Notes under the pieces: model-generated
The model's input: the letters and a program-made list of their open reading frames with translations, nothing else
What the model was told of the DNA's origin: nothing
The model's database searches: none
Translations under genes and position numbers: made by a program
Shown: piece by piece, positions 26,515 through 35,402 of the stretch
Position numbering within the stretch: the first letter of the stretch is position 1
Layout: every line of letters starts with the position of its first letter
Assembly (NCBI GenBank): GCA_026709225.1
Contig: JAPOTJ010000048.1
Location: forward strand, 18,525 to 82,524
Length of the DNA: 64,000 bases
Origin: Gammaproteobacteria bacterium
GTDB lineage: Bacteria; Pseudomonadota; Gammaproteobacteria; Pseudomonadales; Azotimanducaceae
Direction: 5' to 3'

Positions 26515-28400
26515 CGCAAACCCAACGAGCCGGACAAGCCCGGTGTCCCATAACCAAGAATCTGCTGGTAGTGGGTATCGAACAGGTTTTCGATGCGCCC
26601 GAACACCTCGAAATCCTCGGCAACCATGTATCGGCCGCTGATATCGACGCGTACCCAGTCGTCTAGTGTGATGCCGCCACGGTCGGGTTCCCGACCGTTG
26701 AAACGAACAAGGACAGCGCCGGAGAAGGGGCCGGATGGCGCGAACCCAACAGCGAAGTCGCCGGAGTGCTCGGGTAGTCGAAGCAGCGGCATGCCGTCGA
26801 CATCCTTAGCCTGAACGTGTGCGTAGTCCGCCGATAACGAGATCGTATCCGTGAGATGCCAAGCGGCTGACATCTCGAAGCCTTTTGATTCAACTTCGGC
26901 GATGTTCTCGTAGCCGCCGACCGCGCACGAAAAATTGATCAAGTTATCCGTGTCCTGTCGGAAATACGTTAAGCCAATGTGCCCGGCTCCGCTGCCAGGG
27001 CGCCATTCGACACCGAGATCAACTCCTTCGGAGCGTTCCGGTCGCAGGGCAGCGTTGGGCATCGAAGCGCCGCAGCAAACATAGGTCGTTTGAAAAAGCG
27101 TTGGTGCCTTGAACCCCTCCCCCCAGCTAGTGCGCAGCGTCAGGCCAGGCAAGGCCTGCAACGCAGCCGCGAAGCGGGCAGTGGAGGCGGAGCCGAACCG
27201 ATTGTGGTCGTCGGAGCGAACGCCGCCGGTGAGCGTCAGCGCCTGTACAGGGCGCCACTCATAGAGCGCGAACAGGCCGCGAATGGCGCTGTCGTTATCC
27301 TCCACCTTCGCCTCTTCGCGCTCAGCCCCGATCGCCAGCGTGCTTCGTGCATTGATGGTCAAGGTCCCCTGATAGCGGAAAATCGTGCGTTCGCCGTTGG
27401 CCTCGAAGCTGGTTTCCCCGTCACTTAGGTTCTCGCGATCAATCTCGGCGCGACCCACAAGCAGCAGATTGTCGAGCCGCTCATCGAAGAGCGTTGCCTT
27501 GAGGGTCATTTGTCCCGATAGTTCCTCGGTTTTGCTGACCTCATCACCATCGCCGACCCTGCCTTCGGCGCCGGAGCGGAAGCTGTCGAAATCGGCATCG
27601 GAATCGTTCCACAGCAGGCTGCCTTCAAGACGCGTGTCGCGCCCAAAATTGATCCCGCCGCGCGCGGAGAGGGTCAGCGATTCCATGCCATCCTCTTCGC
27701 GATTGCCGTTGCGCTCATCGGCTCGAGAGATGCCGTCCGTGTCCAATCGAGTTGCGGCGAGCCGGAAATCGCCCACATCGCCGCCGCGGGAGATAGAAGC
27801 CCCGCCGCGAAAGCTGTCGAAGGAACCGGCTTGCGCGAACAGATTGCCCCTCAAGCCACTTTCAGGACGCTTGGTGGTGATGGACACCACGCCGCCAATG
27901 GCATCAGTCCCCCACAGCGTTGACTGAGGCCCGCTGAGAATCTCTATCCGCTCGATATTTTCGGTGTCGAGGCGAGCGAAGTTGTAGCCACCGCCGGGAG
28001 AGGAGGCGTCGTTCACTGTCACCCCATCGATCAGCACCAGCGTTTGATCGCTCGAAGCGCCGCGAATGCGGACGCTCGCGGAACCTCCGAAGCTGCCGTT
28101 TTGATTGACGGTGACGCCCGGCGCACGAGCGACCGCATCAAGCGCATGCGTGAAGCCCATGGCGTCTATTTCGTCTGCGTCGATGATGCGCACTGTCGAG
28201 CCGGTCTCGGCCGGGGTCTGCTCGATACGCGTTGCAGTGACGATGATGGTTTCGATTTGTGTCTGCGGCGATTCGTCCGGCACTTCCGCGATTGCGCTGA
28301 CCGTCAGTATCGTTGCGACCGATGTTGCAAGCATAAGCGCAACTAGCGTTCGCAGTGACGGTGGTGCGAGGGCCGTGCCTCGTCTTATGGACTGGGTCAT
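26502..28400 (-). CDS. btuB: TonB-dependent vitamin B12 receptor
   Basis: This outer-membrane receptor of about 632 residues has a signal peptide, a TonB box (QIETIIVTATRIEQ) and a plug segment DTENIERIEILSGPQSTLWG. It has a C-terminal barrel ending in WRF and the motif IENLFDTHYQQILGYGTPG near its end. I chose the ATG at 28400 because AAGGAGA lies at normal distance upstream. A cobalamin riboswitch and promoter precede it, which supports corrinoid as the substrate. It heads the leftward btuBFCD-cobQ-cbiB-cobD run. Confidence 0.95.
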   Translation of the reverse strand: MTQSIRRGTALAPPSLRTLVALMLATSVATILTVSAIAEVPDESPQTQIETIIVTATRIEQTPAETGSTVRIIDADEIDAMGFTHALDAVARAPGVTVNQNGSFGGSASVRIRGASSDQTLVLIDGVTVNDASSPGGGYNFARLDTENIERIEILSGPQSTLWGTDAIGGVVSITTKRPESGLRGNLFAQAGSFDSFRGGASISRGGDVGDFRLAATRLDTDGISRADERNGNREEDGMESLTLSARGGINFGRDTRLEGSLLWNDSDADFDSFRSGAEGRVGDGDEVSKTEELSGQMTLKATLFDERLDNLLLVGRAEIDRENLSDGETSFEANGERTIFRYQGTLTINARSTLAIGAEREEAKVEDNDSAIRGLFALYEWRPVQALTLTGGVRSDDHNRFGSASTARFAAALQALPGLTLRTSWGEGFKAPTLFQTTYVCCGASMPNAALRPERSEGVDLGVEWRPGSGAGHIGLTYFRQDTDNLINFSCAVGGYENIAEVESKGFEMSAAWHLTDTISLSADYAHVQAKDVDGMPLLRLPEHSGDFAVGFAPSGPFSGAVLVRFNGREPDRGGITLDDWVRVDISGRYMVAEDFEVFGRIENLFDTHYQQILGYGTPGLSGSLGLRWRF

Positions 28401-28555
28401 GTTGTTGTCTCCTTGGCCTTCCTCAGTTGGCAACGAAATCGGGCAGGCCGGGCCGCGCAGGCTGCGGGCACAGGCCGGTCAGGTCGTTACTTAGGAAGAA
28501 CAAGCGATGCAACGCTTTTCCCGTTCATGGACTGTGGCCCGGTCCCTGAACGAAC

Positions 28556-28722
28556 GACGCGATGGCAGGTCTCCTGGCTCGCCGATCAAGACTTGTCGGC
28601 CGCCTTCCCGGAGATCACTCCAGTGGCATAGTGGCCGCAAGCTTCTGGCTTACAGTTGCGGGTACAGCCCCGGCTTCGCACCGGGTTCCCTTTTAACTAC
28701 TTATGTGAGTAGCACCATCTGC
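28556..28722 (-). promoter_or_regulatory. Cobalamin (adenosylcobalamin-type) riboswitch
   Basis: The minus strand carries the conserved B12 box AGCCAGGAGACCTGCC (28579-28564). It also has AAAGGGAA-CCCGGTG, ending near 28680, and GCCACTG before the 3' part, in the canonical order. It lies in the btuB leader and should lower btuB-operon expression when adenosylcobalamin is plentiful. Boundaries are approximate. The 155 bases between the B12 box and the btuB ATG would hold the expression platform; I could not fold it by eye. Confidence 0.95.
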
Positions 28723-28727
28723 CGAGC

Positions 28728-28756
28728 ATTCTAGGAACTGGCTGGAAAGGTGTCAA
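28728..28756 (-). promoter_or_regulatory. Sigma70 promoter of the cobalamin operon
   Basis: TTGACA (28756-28751) and TAGAAT (28733-28728) are separated by 17 bases, a near-consensus promoter. The predicted start of transcription falls at about 28721, directly before the riboswitch. Confidence 0.85.
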
Positions 28757-28938
28757 CCTGTTGTCCCGGCTCAGGACATTTCGAAATTTTAGGCCGACCA
28801 CGCCAAGTTTAACCAATAGGCTGGACGCAACAGATGCAAACGCCGCATCAAAGTGCTGCACCAGCATATCCAACTCAAAATGGTGGTAAAGATATAAGGC
28901 TTAAGAGGACATTATTGACACTGAGCCCACTGCTACCC
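28757..28938. other. Intergenic DNA at junction of B12 block and second defence block
   Basis: About 180 bases between the btuB promoter and the end of the next leftward gene. I see no gene or clear repeat. Confidence 0.4.
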
Positions 28939-30096
28939 TTATGTAGCACATGAGCTCAGCCACCTCCGGTACTCAGAAATATCGTAGCCAGCCTTGTGAA
29001 GGATATCTTCCATCTCAGCAATAAGCTCGTCTTGCAGTTCCACATTGCCCTTCAGCAATAGATCAACATCCTTACGCTTCGCTGTACGCCTAACGATTCC
29101 TTTCGCGATCTCACATTCATCGAATGGCTGAGGCGGAGTCGGGGACAGCGCATTTTGTGCCGGCACAGTGATCGGCTCGCATCGGAGTGCGAAGGAGACG
29201 AGGTCTTCACAGCTCGCGCTCTCTGCGACCTTATAGCCCAGAATGCTTGCCAACACTACCTTGCTACCTCTTGTAGCTTGAATGAGTTTCGCGAGCCATT
29301 TCCCCAAAGCAACGATCATGAGCTTAAGGTAGTCAGTATCGCTGCGATCAGAGGAATCAATAGTAGTTGCATCAAGTCCTAAATGTTGCTGACACTCGTC
29401 GGCGAATCCGTCGCAATTGCATATGTTGTCGCGGAACCGTTCGAGAATCTCCGCCTCGGCATCTCTATTGAACTGTTCGACACCGATTCGGGTCGTGATT
29501 AGCAGCAGCCACGGCTCTAAGTTATGCCCTTGTAAGGTGGTAACATGGGCCAATGCATTATAGAGCGAGCGGCTTTCCGTGGGGGAGTCGGTCGCTAAGC
29601 CATCGCAAAGGTCGACATTCACAACATCAAATGGACCAAGTGATTTAGCGCGTTGCCATGCGATCGAAGAGGTGGCGCTCAAGCACCGGAAGTCATCATG
29701 GAGCACTCGTGACTTCTTCTCATGAACATTGGGCAATCTGTTCAATTGGTAAAGTGAAATGTCGAGCTCATGTCGCGCTGCGCTGTTTGGATGCGCTACT
29801 GAACAAAACCCAAGAAAAATTAACTTGCGATCCGTCGGAATACATACCTTGTCGTGGAGGTATCTCAGCTCAACGAGGTCTGTGCCAGGTAGGCCCAAAT
29901 ACCGAATCGGAGCACAGGGATCTCGATCATCGAAAAGGCGCTGAATCTGCTTAATCCATTGCTCCCGACGCACGAATTGTTTCCTTGGACGGTGCCACGG
30001 CTTGAATTCCCGCTCGCGATGTTCGGCCAGATCGTAACTATGATCACCAAACATGTCCGCGACAGATTCGTTTTCGTCGCCTATCTGATCGTTCAC
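28939..30096 (-). CDS. Unrecognised 385-residue protein, methyltransferase-fold-like, of Dcm-GHKL unit
   Basis: I do not recognise the family with certainty. The first 60 residues are charged and include KPWHRPRKQFVRREQW. Then IRYLGLPGTDLVELRYL (about residues 64-80), KLIFLGFCS, VLHDDFRCL and FDVVNVDLCDG (about 156-166), with LLLITTRI, alternate like strands beta1, 2, 3, 4 and 5 of a Rossmann methyltransferase. The glycine loop and NPPY-type catalytic motif are missing, so it may be an inactive or atypical enzyme. The C terminus is helical. The GTG start shares one base with the ATPase stop (TAGTG), so it is translationally coupled as the third gene of the unit. Confidence 0.78.
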   Translation of the reverse strand: MNDQIGDENESVADMFGDHSYDLAEHREREFKPWHRPRKQFVRREQWIKQIQRLFDDRDPCAPIRYLGLPGTDLVELRYLHDKVCIPTDRKLIFLGFCSVAHPNSAARHELDISLYQLNRLPNVHEKKSRVLHDDFRCLSATSSIAWQRAKSLGPFDVVNVDLCDGLATDSPTESRSLYNALAHVTTLQGHNLEPWLLLITTRIGVEQFNRDAEAEILERFRDNICNCDGFADECQQHLGLDATTIDSSDRSDTDYLKLMIVALGKWLAKLIQATRGSKVVLASILGYKVAESASCEDLVSFALRCEPITVPAQNALSPTPPQPFDECEIAKGIVRRTAKRKDVDLLLKGNVELQDELIAEMEDILHKAGYDISEYRRWLSSCAT

Positions 30097-32054
30097 TATA
30101 CGGTCACCTGAAGAATTTGAAGAATTCTGGACAAAAGGCGCTCCTGCTGCTGCTCTGACAAACTCTCTAGCACACCGAACGCTGCAAGTAGCTGAACGAG
30201 CGCCTGCATCTGCCTCTCGATCCTCGGTGTTGCAATCGTTTTATTGCCAACGGTCTCTTGACCGAAAATCGGTGCACGACGGAACTGGTAGGTGCTAGAG
30301 TCCTCAATCTCTGATTCGGGACCACCCTGCCCGAACACTACAAGCGGTGGCTCTGCGCCGAGGTCGTCTGCCTCCTCTTGCCAAGCCTTTCGGACGATAC
30401 CCGACATCGTAGCCTCGGTCTTGGCTGCGGCAGCTATTCGATGCTCATCCCGAATTTCGCTAGCAATTCGCTTCTGCTCGGTTGCGACGCGCCGAAGAGC
30501 GGCGTGCAGCCATCTCGTGAGGTACACGACATGTGGATGCGCGAAGTTGAACGACTCCCGGTCGATATTCAACGCAGCCTCAAAGCCTTGGGATACAAAC
30601 ACCTCACAAGTGATCTGCTTAAGGCGAGTTTGTTCGGACACTTGATAGTGCATGAAAGTTGGATCGAACAGTGTCCCGCTGGAGCCATGCACTCGAACGA
30701 GGACACCTCGGTGCTCGGTGGGCGCGATTTTCGGGGTCCAAATCAAATATGCCTCGAATTTAAGTGAGCCTCCCGAGACCTCGCGAGGAACATCGGGAAA
30801 GTCCTCGCTACAGCTACCTACAAACAAAAGGGGTTTGCGGATGGCATGGGCGGTGGTCGGTAGGCCTGAGAACTTGATAGGGCGGGTAAGGCGCAGCTCG
30901 TCAACGAAAACCGCAAAGTCTCCACCATCGCGGGCCCCCTCTCCGATCGACCGAGTGGCCACTATCGTTTCTCCATTGCCGAGATCAAAACGCTTGGCCG
31001 CTGCCTTAAGGTTTTTCGGCATTTCATAGAGGTACATTTGATCGCTGATCGCCATCTCAAAAGGACTCTCGAAGACATAGGGCACAGGTATGGCCAAGCT
31101 AAGCCGCCAAACCATGCGGAGGTAGTAATCAAAAATGTCGTCAAGCTTTGGGTTCATTGACGTGCCCTCGACTTGTTGCCAGACGGCGTCAACCAATTTC
31201 CTGAACGCAGAATCGGAATCGTCTTCTGGAGTCCATGGAAGTCGATCGTATTGGTTCTCGTGGCCTTCAAGACTTGAGGGGTCTCCCTCTTTTACCCGTC
31301 CAATATGAAATTTGGGCGGTTCGATAGCACGCATCCCCTCGGATCCTAACGAGGGGTCTGCGTCTATGTTTGCCCACAAGTCGGCACTGCGAAGCGTGTT
31401 ACGGGTGTTGGGTCGGATATTGGTTAGGGTAAGGGTGGTGCCATGAGCCTCTAGACTCGAAGCCGGCTCGCGCCAGATCTTCACAAGGCCTGCTTCGCGC
31501 TCTTCCGCCTCAGCCAACTCTGGCGAAACCTCTTCCGAATATTGGCGCATCACGACCGACGCGACGGTGAGCCAATTATCTCCTGCGGTTTTAGTGACAA
31601 TGTGAAATCGGTTTGTTAACTGACTTACAGAGAATAAGCCTATACCGATCTTACCGATAAGCCGACGACCTTTTGGGCTAAGCATGGGATCGTCAGGATT
31701 GGCAATACCTAAACTGCTGCCCCGCACTGATCTTTTCGCGCTCCCTCCAATATGTTTGAGCATGTAGGCAAGTGCATCGGGTGCCATGCCTCTACCGTCA
31801 TCTTCGATCGTTATCGTCTCGAACCTCGGCCGATCGGTTTTGATGATCACTTGGGTCGCGTCAGCGTCATATGCATTCGAAACGAGCTCTCTAATAGCTG
31901 ACTCCGGCTGCCGGTATATGCCATCGGTAACGCGCGCGAGCACGCGTTGATCAGTCTTCAGACGGGTGTCGACGGGGCTTTCTCGAGAGCTCGCCTTGAT
32001 ACGATCACTCAAATCGGCATCCGTATTCACCTGAGTTTTGGGGATCGTGCTCAC
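30096..32054 (-). CDS. GHKL (Hsp90/MutL/MORC-type) ATPase
   Basis: This protein of about 652 residues has a Bergerat ATP-binding fold. The N box IRELVSNAYDADAT is near residues 54-67, the G1 box DDGRGM near 85-90, and the G2 region GKIGIGLFS near 134-142. The rest, with no recognised nuclease motif, would be the transducer and C-terminal dimer region. I chose the GTG at 32054, which overlaps the cytosine methyltransferase stop as GTGA; the longer open frame runs back inside that gene. GHKL ATPases linked to DNA methyltransferases are known in MORC-related restriction systems. A conformational switch gating restriction is inferred. Confidence 0.87.
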   Translation of the reverse strand: MSTIPKTQVNTDADLSDRIKASSRESPVDTRLKTDQRVLARVTDGIYRQPESAIRELVSNAYDADATQVIIKTDRPRFETITIEDDGRGMAPDALAYMLKHIGGSAKRSVRGSSLGIANPDDPMLSPKGRRLIGKIGIGLFSVSQLTNRFHIVTKTAGDNWLTVASVVMRQYSEEVSPELAEAEEREAGLVKIWREPASSLEAHGTTLTLTNIRPNTRNTLRSADLWANIDADPSLGSEGMRAIEPPKFHIGRVKEGDPSSLEGHENQYDRLPWTPEDDSDSAFRKLVDAVWQQVEGTSMNPKLDDIFDYYLRMVWRLSLAIPVPYVFESPFEMAISDQMYLYEMPKNLKAAAKRFDLGNGETIVATRSIGEGARDGGDFAVFVDELRLTRPIKFSGLPTTAHAIRKPLLFVGSCSEDFPDVPREVSGGSLKFEAYLIWTPKIAPTEHRGVLVRVHGSSGTLFDPTFMHYQVSEQTRLKQITCEVFVSQGFEAALNIDRESFNFAHPHVVYLTRWLHAALRRVATEQKRIASEIRDEHRIAAAAKTEATMSGIVRKAWQEEADDLGAEPPLVVFGQGGPESEIEDSSTYQFRRAPIFGQETVGNKTIATPRIERQMQALVQLLAAFGVLESLSEQQQERLLSRILQILQVTV

Positions 32055-33610
32055 GCTGCGTCCAATGACTTCAGGAGTTGTCGAGCGACCGCCTCTGAGA
32101 GCGCAGGAGGGACGGCGTTCGCCACTTGCAGTGGTTGCGTGGAGCGCGGACCGCAAAAGAAGTAATCGTCAGGGAAGCCTTGGATACGGGCGGCTTCGCG
32201 AACTGTAATCGTGCGGTCTTGATACGGATGCACGGGCAAAGCACGATGTCCCGCCACCAAGGTTCGTGCGACATCGCTTCCGAGTCGCCTATATGAAATT
32301 GGGCCTGCGCCTGCCGGGATCCCTCTGATTTTCGCGATCACTTTTGGAGAATGAGACATCGCCTTGGAGTTAAGCACAATCCGGCCGTCCGGGATCTCGA
32401 GTCGCTCTGCTCCTGTGCCAGCTAAGAGAGGAGGCAGGTCTTTCAGTCGCTCTGCTAATGAAGGGGTCCGTGGCCGTAACGGATCAGATGCTGGGCCGTC
32501 GGTTGGCATATGTGTAGGCAGCGGAGGTTTAGGCAAAGTTATATCATGTTTTACGCCTATGAAGAAGAGCCGCCGACGATTCTGTGGCACGCCAAAATCG
32601 GACGCTCTAAGGGCAATAGGCTGTTTCCAAGTCCGATATCCACATCGCCGCATGGAAGCAGTGATCTTGTCGGTATAGATGACCCCGTTGACCCGGCGTA
32701 CCCCGGGAACATTCTCGATCACAATTGACCGTGCACGAAGTTGTTTAGCGAGACGACCAACATGTCGGAAGAGTAGGTTGCGCCGGTCATCTAGGTTGCG
32801 TGAACCGGCAGCCGAATACCCTTGGCACGGGGGGCCTGCAATGATCGTTGTTGGTGCAGTAAGGTTCGGCAGCCATAACCGTAAGTTTTCTGCCGTGACT
32901 TTCTCAACGGAAGCTTCAAGCACTGGAACACCGGGGTGGTTCAGCCGATAGGTTTGGGCTGCGTTTCGATCAATCTCAACAGCCGCGACAACGCTAAAGC
33001 CGGCTCTTCTGAAACCGAGCCCGAGCGCACCGGCACCGCCGAAAAGATCAACGGCGGTAGCACTTTTTGTGTCAGAAACGGTCCGACTTCGACCAGTTTC
33101 GCAGAACGACACCAACGGACAGATCGAACAGCGAGGGGCATCTTTCACGCATGCCCTGCGGCTATGGATTGCAAGGCACCGAACTAGCCTAACGCGATCA
33201 CGCTCCGGCGCCATATGCACGAATGATTTGAAATCACCGGCGGCTATGCGCCGGAGCATTCGATTCACATGCCTATCAGCATTGATCTGTTGCTCGAAAT
33301 GCAATGTGTAGGACCCTCCGACCTCTCCTTCACAGTCGGTATCTGGTGATGCCAAAGAGATAAGCTGCGCGTGGTTTCCGGCGAGTGCTGTAGTGTTTCT
33401 AGAATAACCCGTAGAAACATATCCGTGGCTATTCTGACTGTCTGCGTAGGTCGCTCCGAGAAGCTCGTTCACCCGCACGGAGAGCGCACGCAAAGACAGG
33501 GAGCCGAGGCCGGCCGACGCAGCACATTTAGCCATGGACAAGCTATCCGTTTGGTTGTGATTCCGAGTTTCGGAATGCAGGTTATCGCGAAGATTGGGCA
33601 AGCGCAACAA
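32051..33610 (-). CDS. DNA (cytosine-5)-methyltransferase with N-terminal Fe-S-type cysteine motif
   Basis: The frame gives up to 519 residues (TTG start; an ATG at 33535 is 25 codons in). The C-terminal two-thirds is a complete m5C methyltransferase: motif I VDLFGGAG near residues 187-194, catalytic AGPPCQGYS near 258-266, ENVPGV, FGVPQNRRRLFFIG and QVANAVPP. The target-recognition region is short. Upstream of motif I, residues 154-170 read CVKDAPRCSICPLVSFC, exactly C-x6-C-x2-C-x5-C, the spacing of the endonuclease III [4Fe-4S] loop. It heads a leftward three-gene unit and overlaps the GHKL ATPase gene by 4 bases. Confidence 0.9.
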   Translation of the reverse strand: MLRLPNLRDNLHSETRNHNQTDSLSMAKCAASAGLGSLSLRALSVRVNELLGATYADSQNSHGYVSTGYSRNTTALAGNHAQLISLASPDTDCEGEVGGSYTLHFEQQINADRHVNRMLRRIAAGDFKSFVHMAPERDRVRLVRCLAIHSRRACVKDAPRCSICPLVSFCETGRSRTVSDTKSATAVDLFGGAGALGLGFRRAGFSVVAAVEIDRNAAQTYRLNHPGVPVLEASVEKVTAENLRLWLPNLTAPTTIIAGPPCQGYSAAGSRNLDDRRNLLFRHVGRLAKQLRARSIVIENVPGVRRVNGVIYTDKITASMRRCGYRTWKQPIALRASDFGVPQNRRRLFFIGVKHDITLPKPPLPTHMPTDGPASDPLRPRTPSLAERLKDLPPLLAGTGAERLEIPDGRIVLNSKAMSHSPKVIAKIRGIPAGAGPISYRRLGSDVARTLVAGHRALPVHPYQDRTITVREAARIQGFPDDYFFCGPRSTQPLQVANAVPPALSEAVARQLLKSLDAA

Positions 33611-33719
33611 CTCGCTTTTCGTGTACTAGAGGCGTGTCAAATAGTTGCGGGGCGACACGCTTTCCCTTAGCATCTTTGGATGGCAACTGTTGGGGTGAGC
33701 ATTGGTCGAGGAAATTGTC

Positions 33720-35402
33720 ATGCCGACTCTAAACACTAGTTGTCAACAGGCACTCCGCAATGTAAACAGCTTTGGCGAAGCGTCACTAAACAGTAACGTC
33801 GATCTGCGAGAGATTCCAACGCCTGTTCGCGGAGAGCGTCCCACCGAATACGCTAATCGCGTGGGAGAATGGTATGTTGAGCATAGATCGGACGCTCATC
33901 GAAAAGAACACGGTTTGTATCTCACTCCGATCGCTGTGGCGGATTACATGGGGAGCGATCTTTGTGGCAAACGAAAAAAACTCCGGCTCCTTGATCCAGC
34001 AGCAGGCGCTGGGATCTTGATTTGTGCAGCTGTTGAGGGTATGGACTCATGCACCCAGCGGCTAGAAGAAGTCCATGTTGTTGCTTACGAGATCGATCAG
34101 CAGCTGGCGGCGGTTCTTGAGGTGGTGCTCACAAATCTTGCTGCATGGTGCGAAAAGGCACATAGCTTTAAGTTGCGAACTACGATCTACCCGGAAGACT
34201 TTGTTTTAAAGCACTCACGAACGCTAGATGCCTCAGAAACGCTATTCTCGGAGTCATCGAGCGAACAACTATTTGATCTGATTGTTTCCAATCCCCCGTA
34301 CTTCAAACTTCCCAAGAGCGACCCTAGATCAATAGCCGCTGCATCAGTCGTTCACGGTCAGCCTAACATCTACGCGCTATTCATGGCGGTGAGTGCAGCC
34401 ATGCTGCGGCCGCACGGAAATATGGTGTTTATCGTGCCCCGCAGCTTCGCTTCGGGGCCATATTTCTGCAAGTTTCGAAGCGTGTTCTTCAAGATGATCA
34501 AGCCAGTGCATGTGCATGTCTTCATCTCTAGGCGGGCAACCTTCTCTCGTGACCGAGTGCTTCAGGAAAACATAATCCTGTTTGGATCCAGGGATGAGCA
34601 GTGGCATGCAGTCGACGGGTCTCAGTGGCTGAAAATCACCTCAAGCAACGGTAGTGGAGACTTGGCAGAGGCCGAGCATCATTTAGTCCCTTTGAGCAAT
34701 TCACTTCGGCTAGATTCGTCCCAAAAGGTTTTGCGGCTTCCGCTCAACACCGATGATGATGCAGTTCTCGATGTTATTGACTCGTGGGCATACACGCTTG
34801 CTAGCTTCGGGCTGAACATTTCGACGGGCCCTGTTGTTCCGTTTCGAGCCAACGAATTCATAGACAACAAAGGAAATGTTGCGAGGGGACATGTCCCCCT
34901 ACTTTGGATGAACCATGTCAAAGCGCTTGAAGTTCGATGGCCTCTCAATCAGCATAAGCGCGAATTCATACGCAGTGCTAGCTCAGACTCCATACTGGTG
35001 GAGAACAAAAACTACGTGCTGCTCCGCAGGTTTAGCGCGAAGGAAGAAGCTAGAAGATTGATAGCTGCTCCGTACCTGTCGTGTCACTACCGCACGCAAA
35101 AAGTCGGATTTGAGAACCATCTCAACTACATTCACCGATCAGGAGGTGAATTAAGTCAAGACGAGGCGTGGGGTCTTGCGGTCTTATATAGCAGCGCGCA
35201 ACTAAATAGCTATTTCCGCATAGTGAATGGCAATACTCAAGTGAGTGCGACAGAGATTCGTGCTTTGCCGTTGCCTTCAATGGAAACCATCAAGGCAATA
35301 GGCCGAGCAGTTAGAGCGTTGCCCGATCCTTTAGCCGAAGTCGATGCGATTACGTCAACATTCATCCCTTCGTTTCGGTCAGCGCGAACCCTCCGTGGCT
35401 AG
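33720..35402 (+). CDS. N6-adenine DNA methyltransferase, PstI/BsuBI type
   Basis: This gamma-type m6A methyltransferase has about 560 residues. Motif I is LLDPAAGAGILICAA near residues 94-108, and motif IV is FDLIVSNPPYFKLPK. The C-terminal half would hold the target recognition domain. The ATG at 33720 has a Shine-Dalgarno GAGGA at 33708-33712; a TTG at 33702 is an alternative. It is paired with a BsuBI/PstI-type endonuclease gene that overlaps its end. That family methylates the A of CTGCAG; the exact site here is inferred by analogy. It is divergent from the cytosine methyltransferase unit. Confidence 0.9.
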   Translation: MPTLNTSCQQALRNVNSFGEASLNSNVDLREIPTPVRGERPTEYANRVGEWYVEHRSDAHRKEHGLYLTPIAVADYMGSDLCGKRKKLRLLDPAAGAGILICAAVEGMDSCTQRLEEVHVVAYEIDQQLAAVLEVVLTNLAAWCEKAHSFKLRTTIYPEDFVLKHSRTLDASETLFSESSSEQLFDLIVSNPPYFKLPKSDPRSIAAASVVHGQPNIYALFMAVSAAMLRPHGNMVFIVPRSFASGPYFCKFRSVFFKMIKPVHVHVFISRRATFSRDRVLQENIILFGSRDEQWHAVDGSQWLKITSSNGSGDLAEAEHHLVPLSNSLRLDSSQKVLRLPLNTDDDAVLDVIDSWAYTLASFGLNISTGPVVPFRANEFIDNKGNVARGHVPLLWMNHVKALEVRWPLNQHKREFIRSASSDSILVENKNYVLLRRFSAKEEARRLIAAPYLSCHYRTQKVGFENHLNYIHRSGGELSQDEAWGLAVLYSSAQLNSYFRIVNGNTQVSATEIRALPLPSMETIKAIGRAVRALPDPLAEVDAITSTFIPSFRSARTLRG

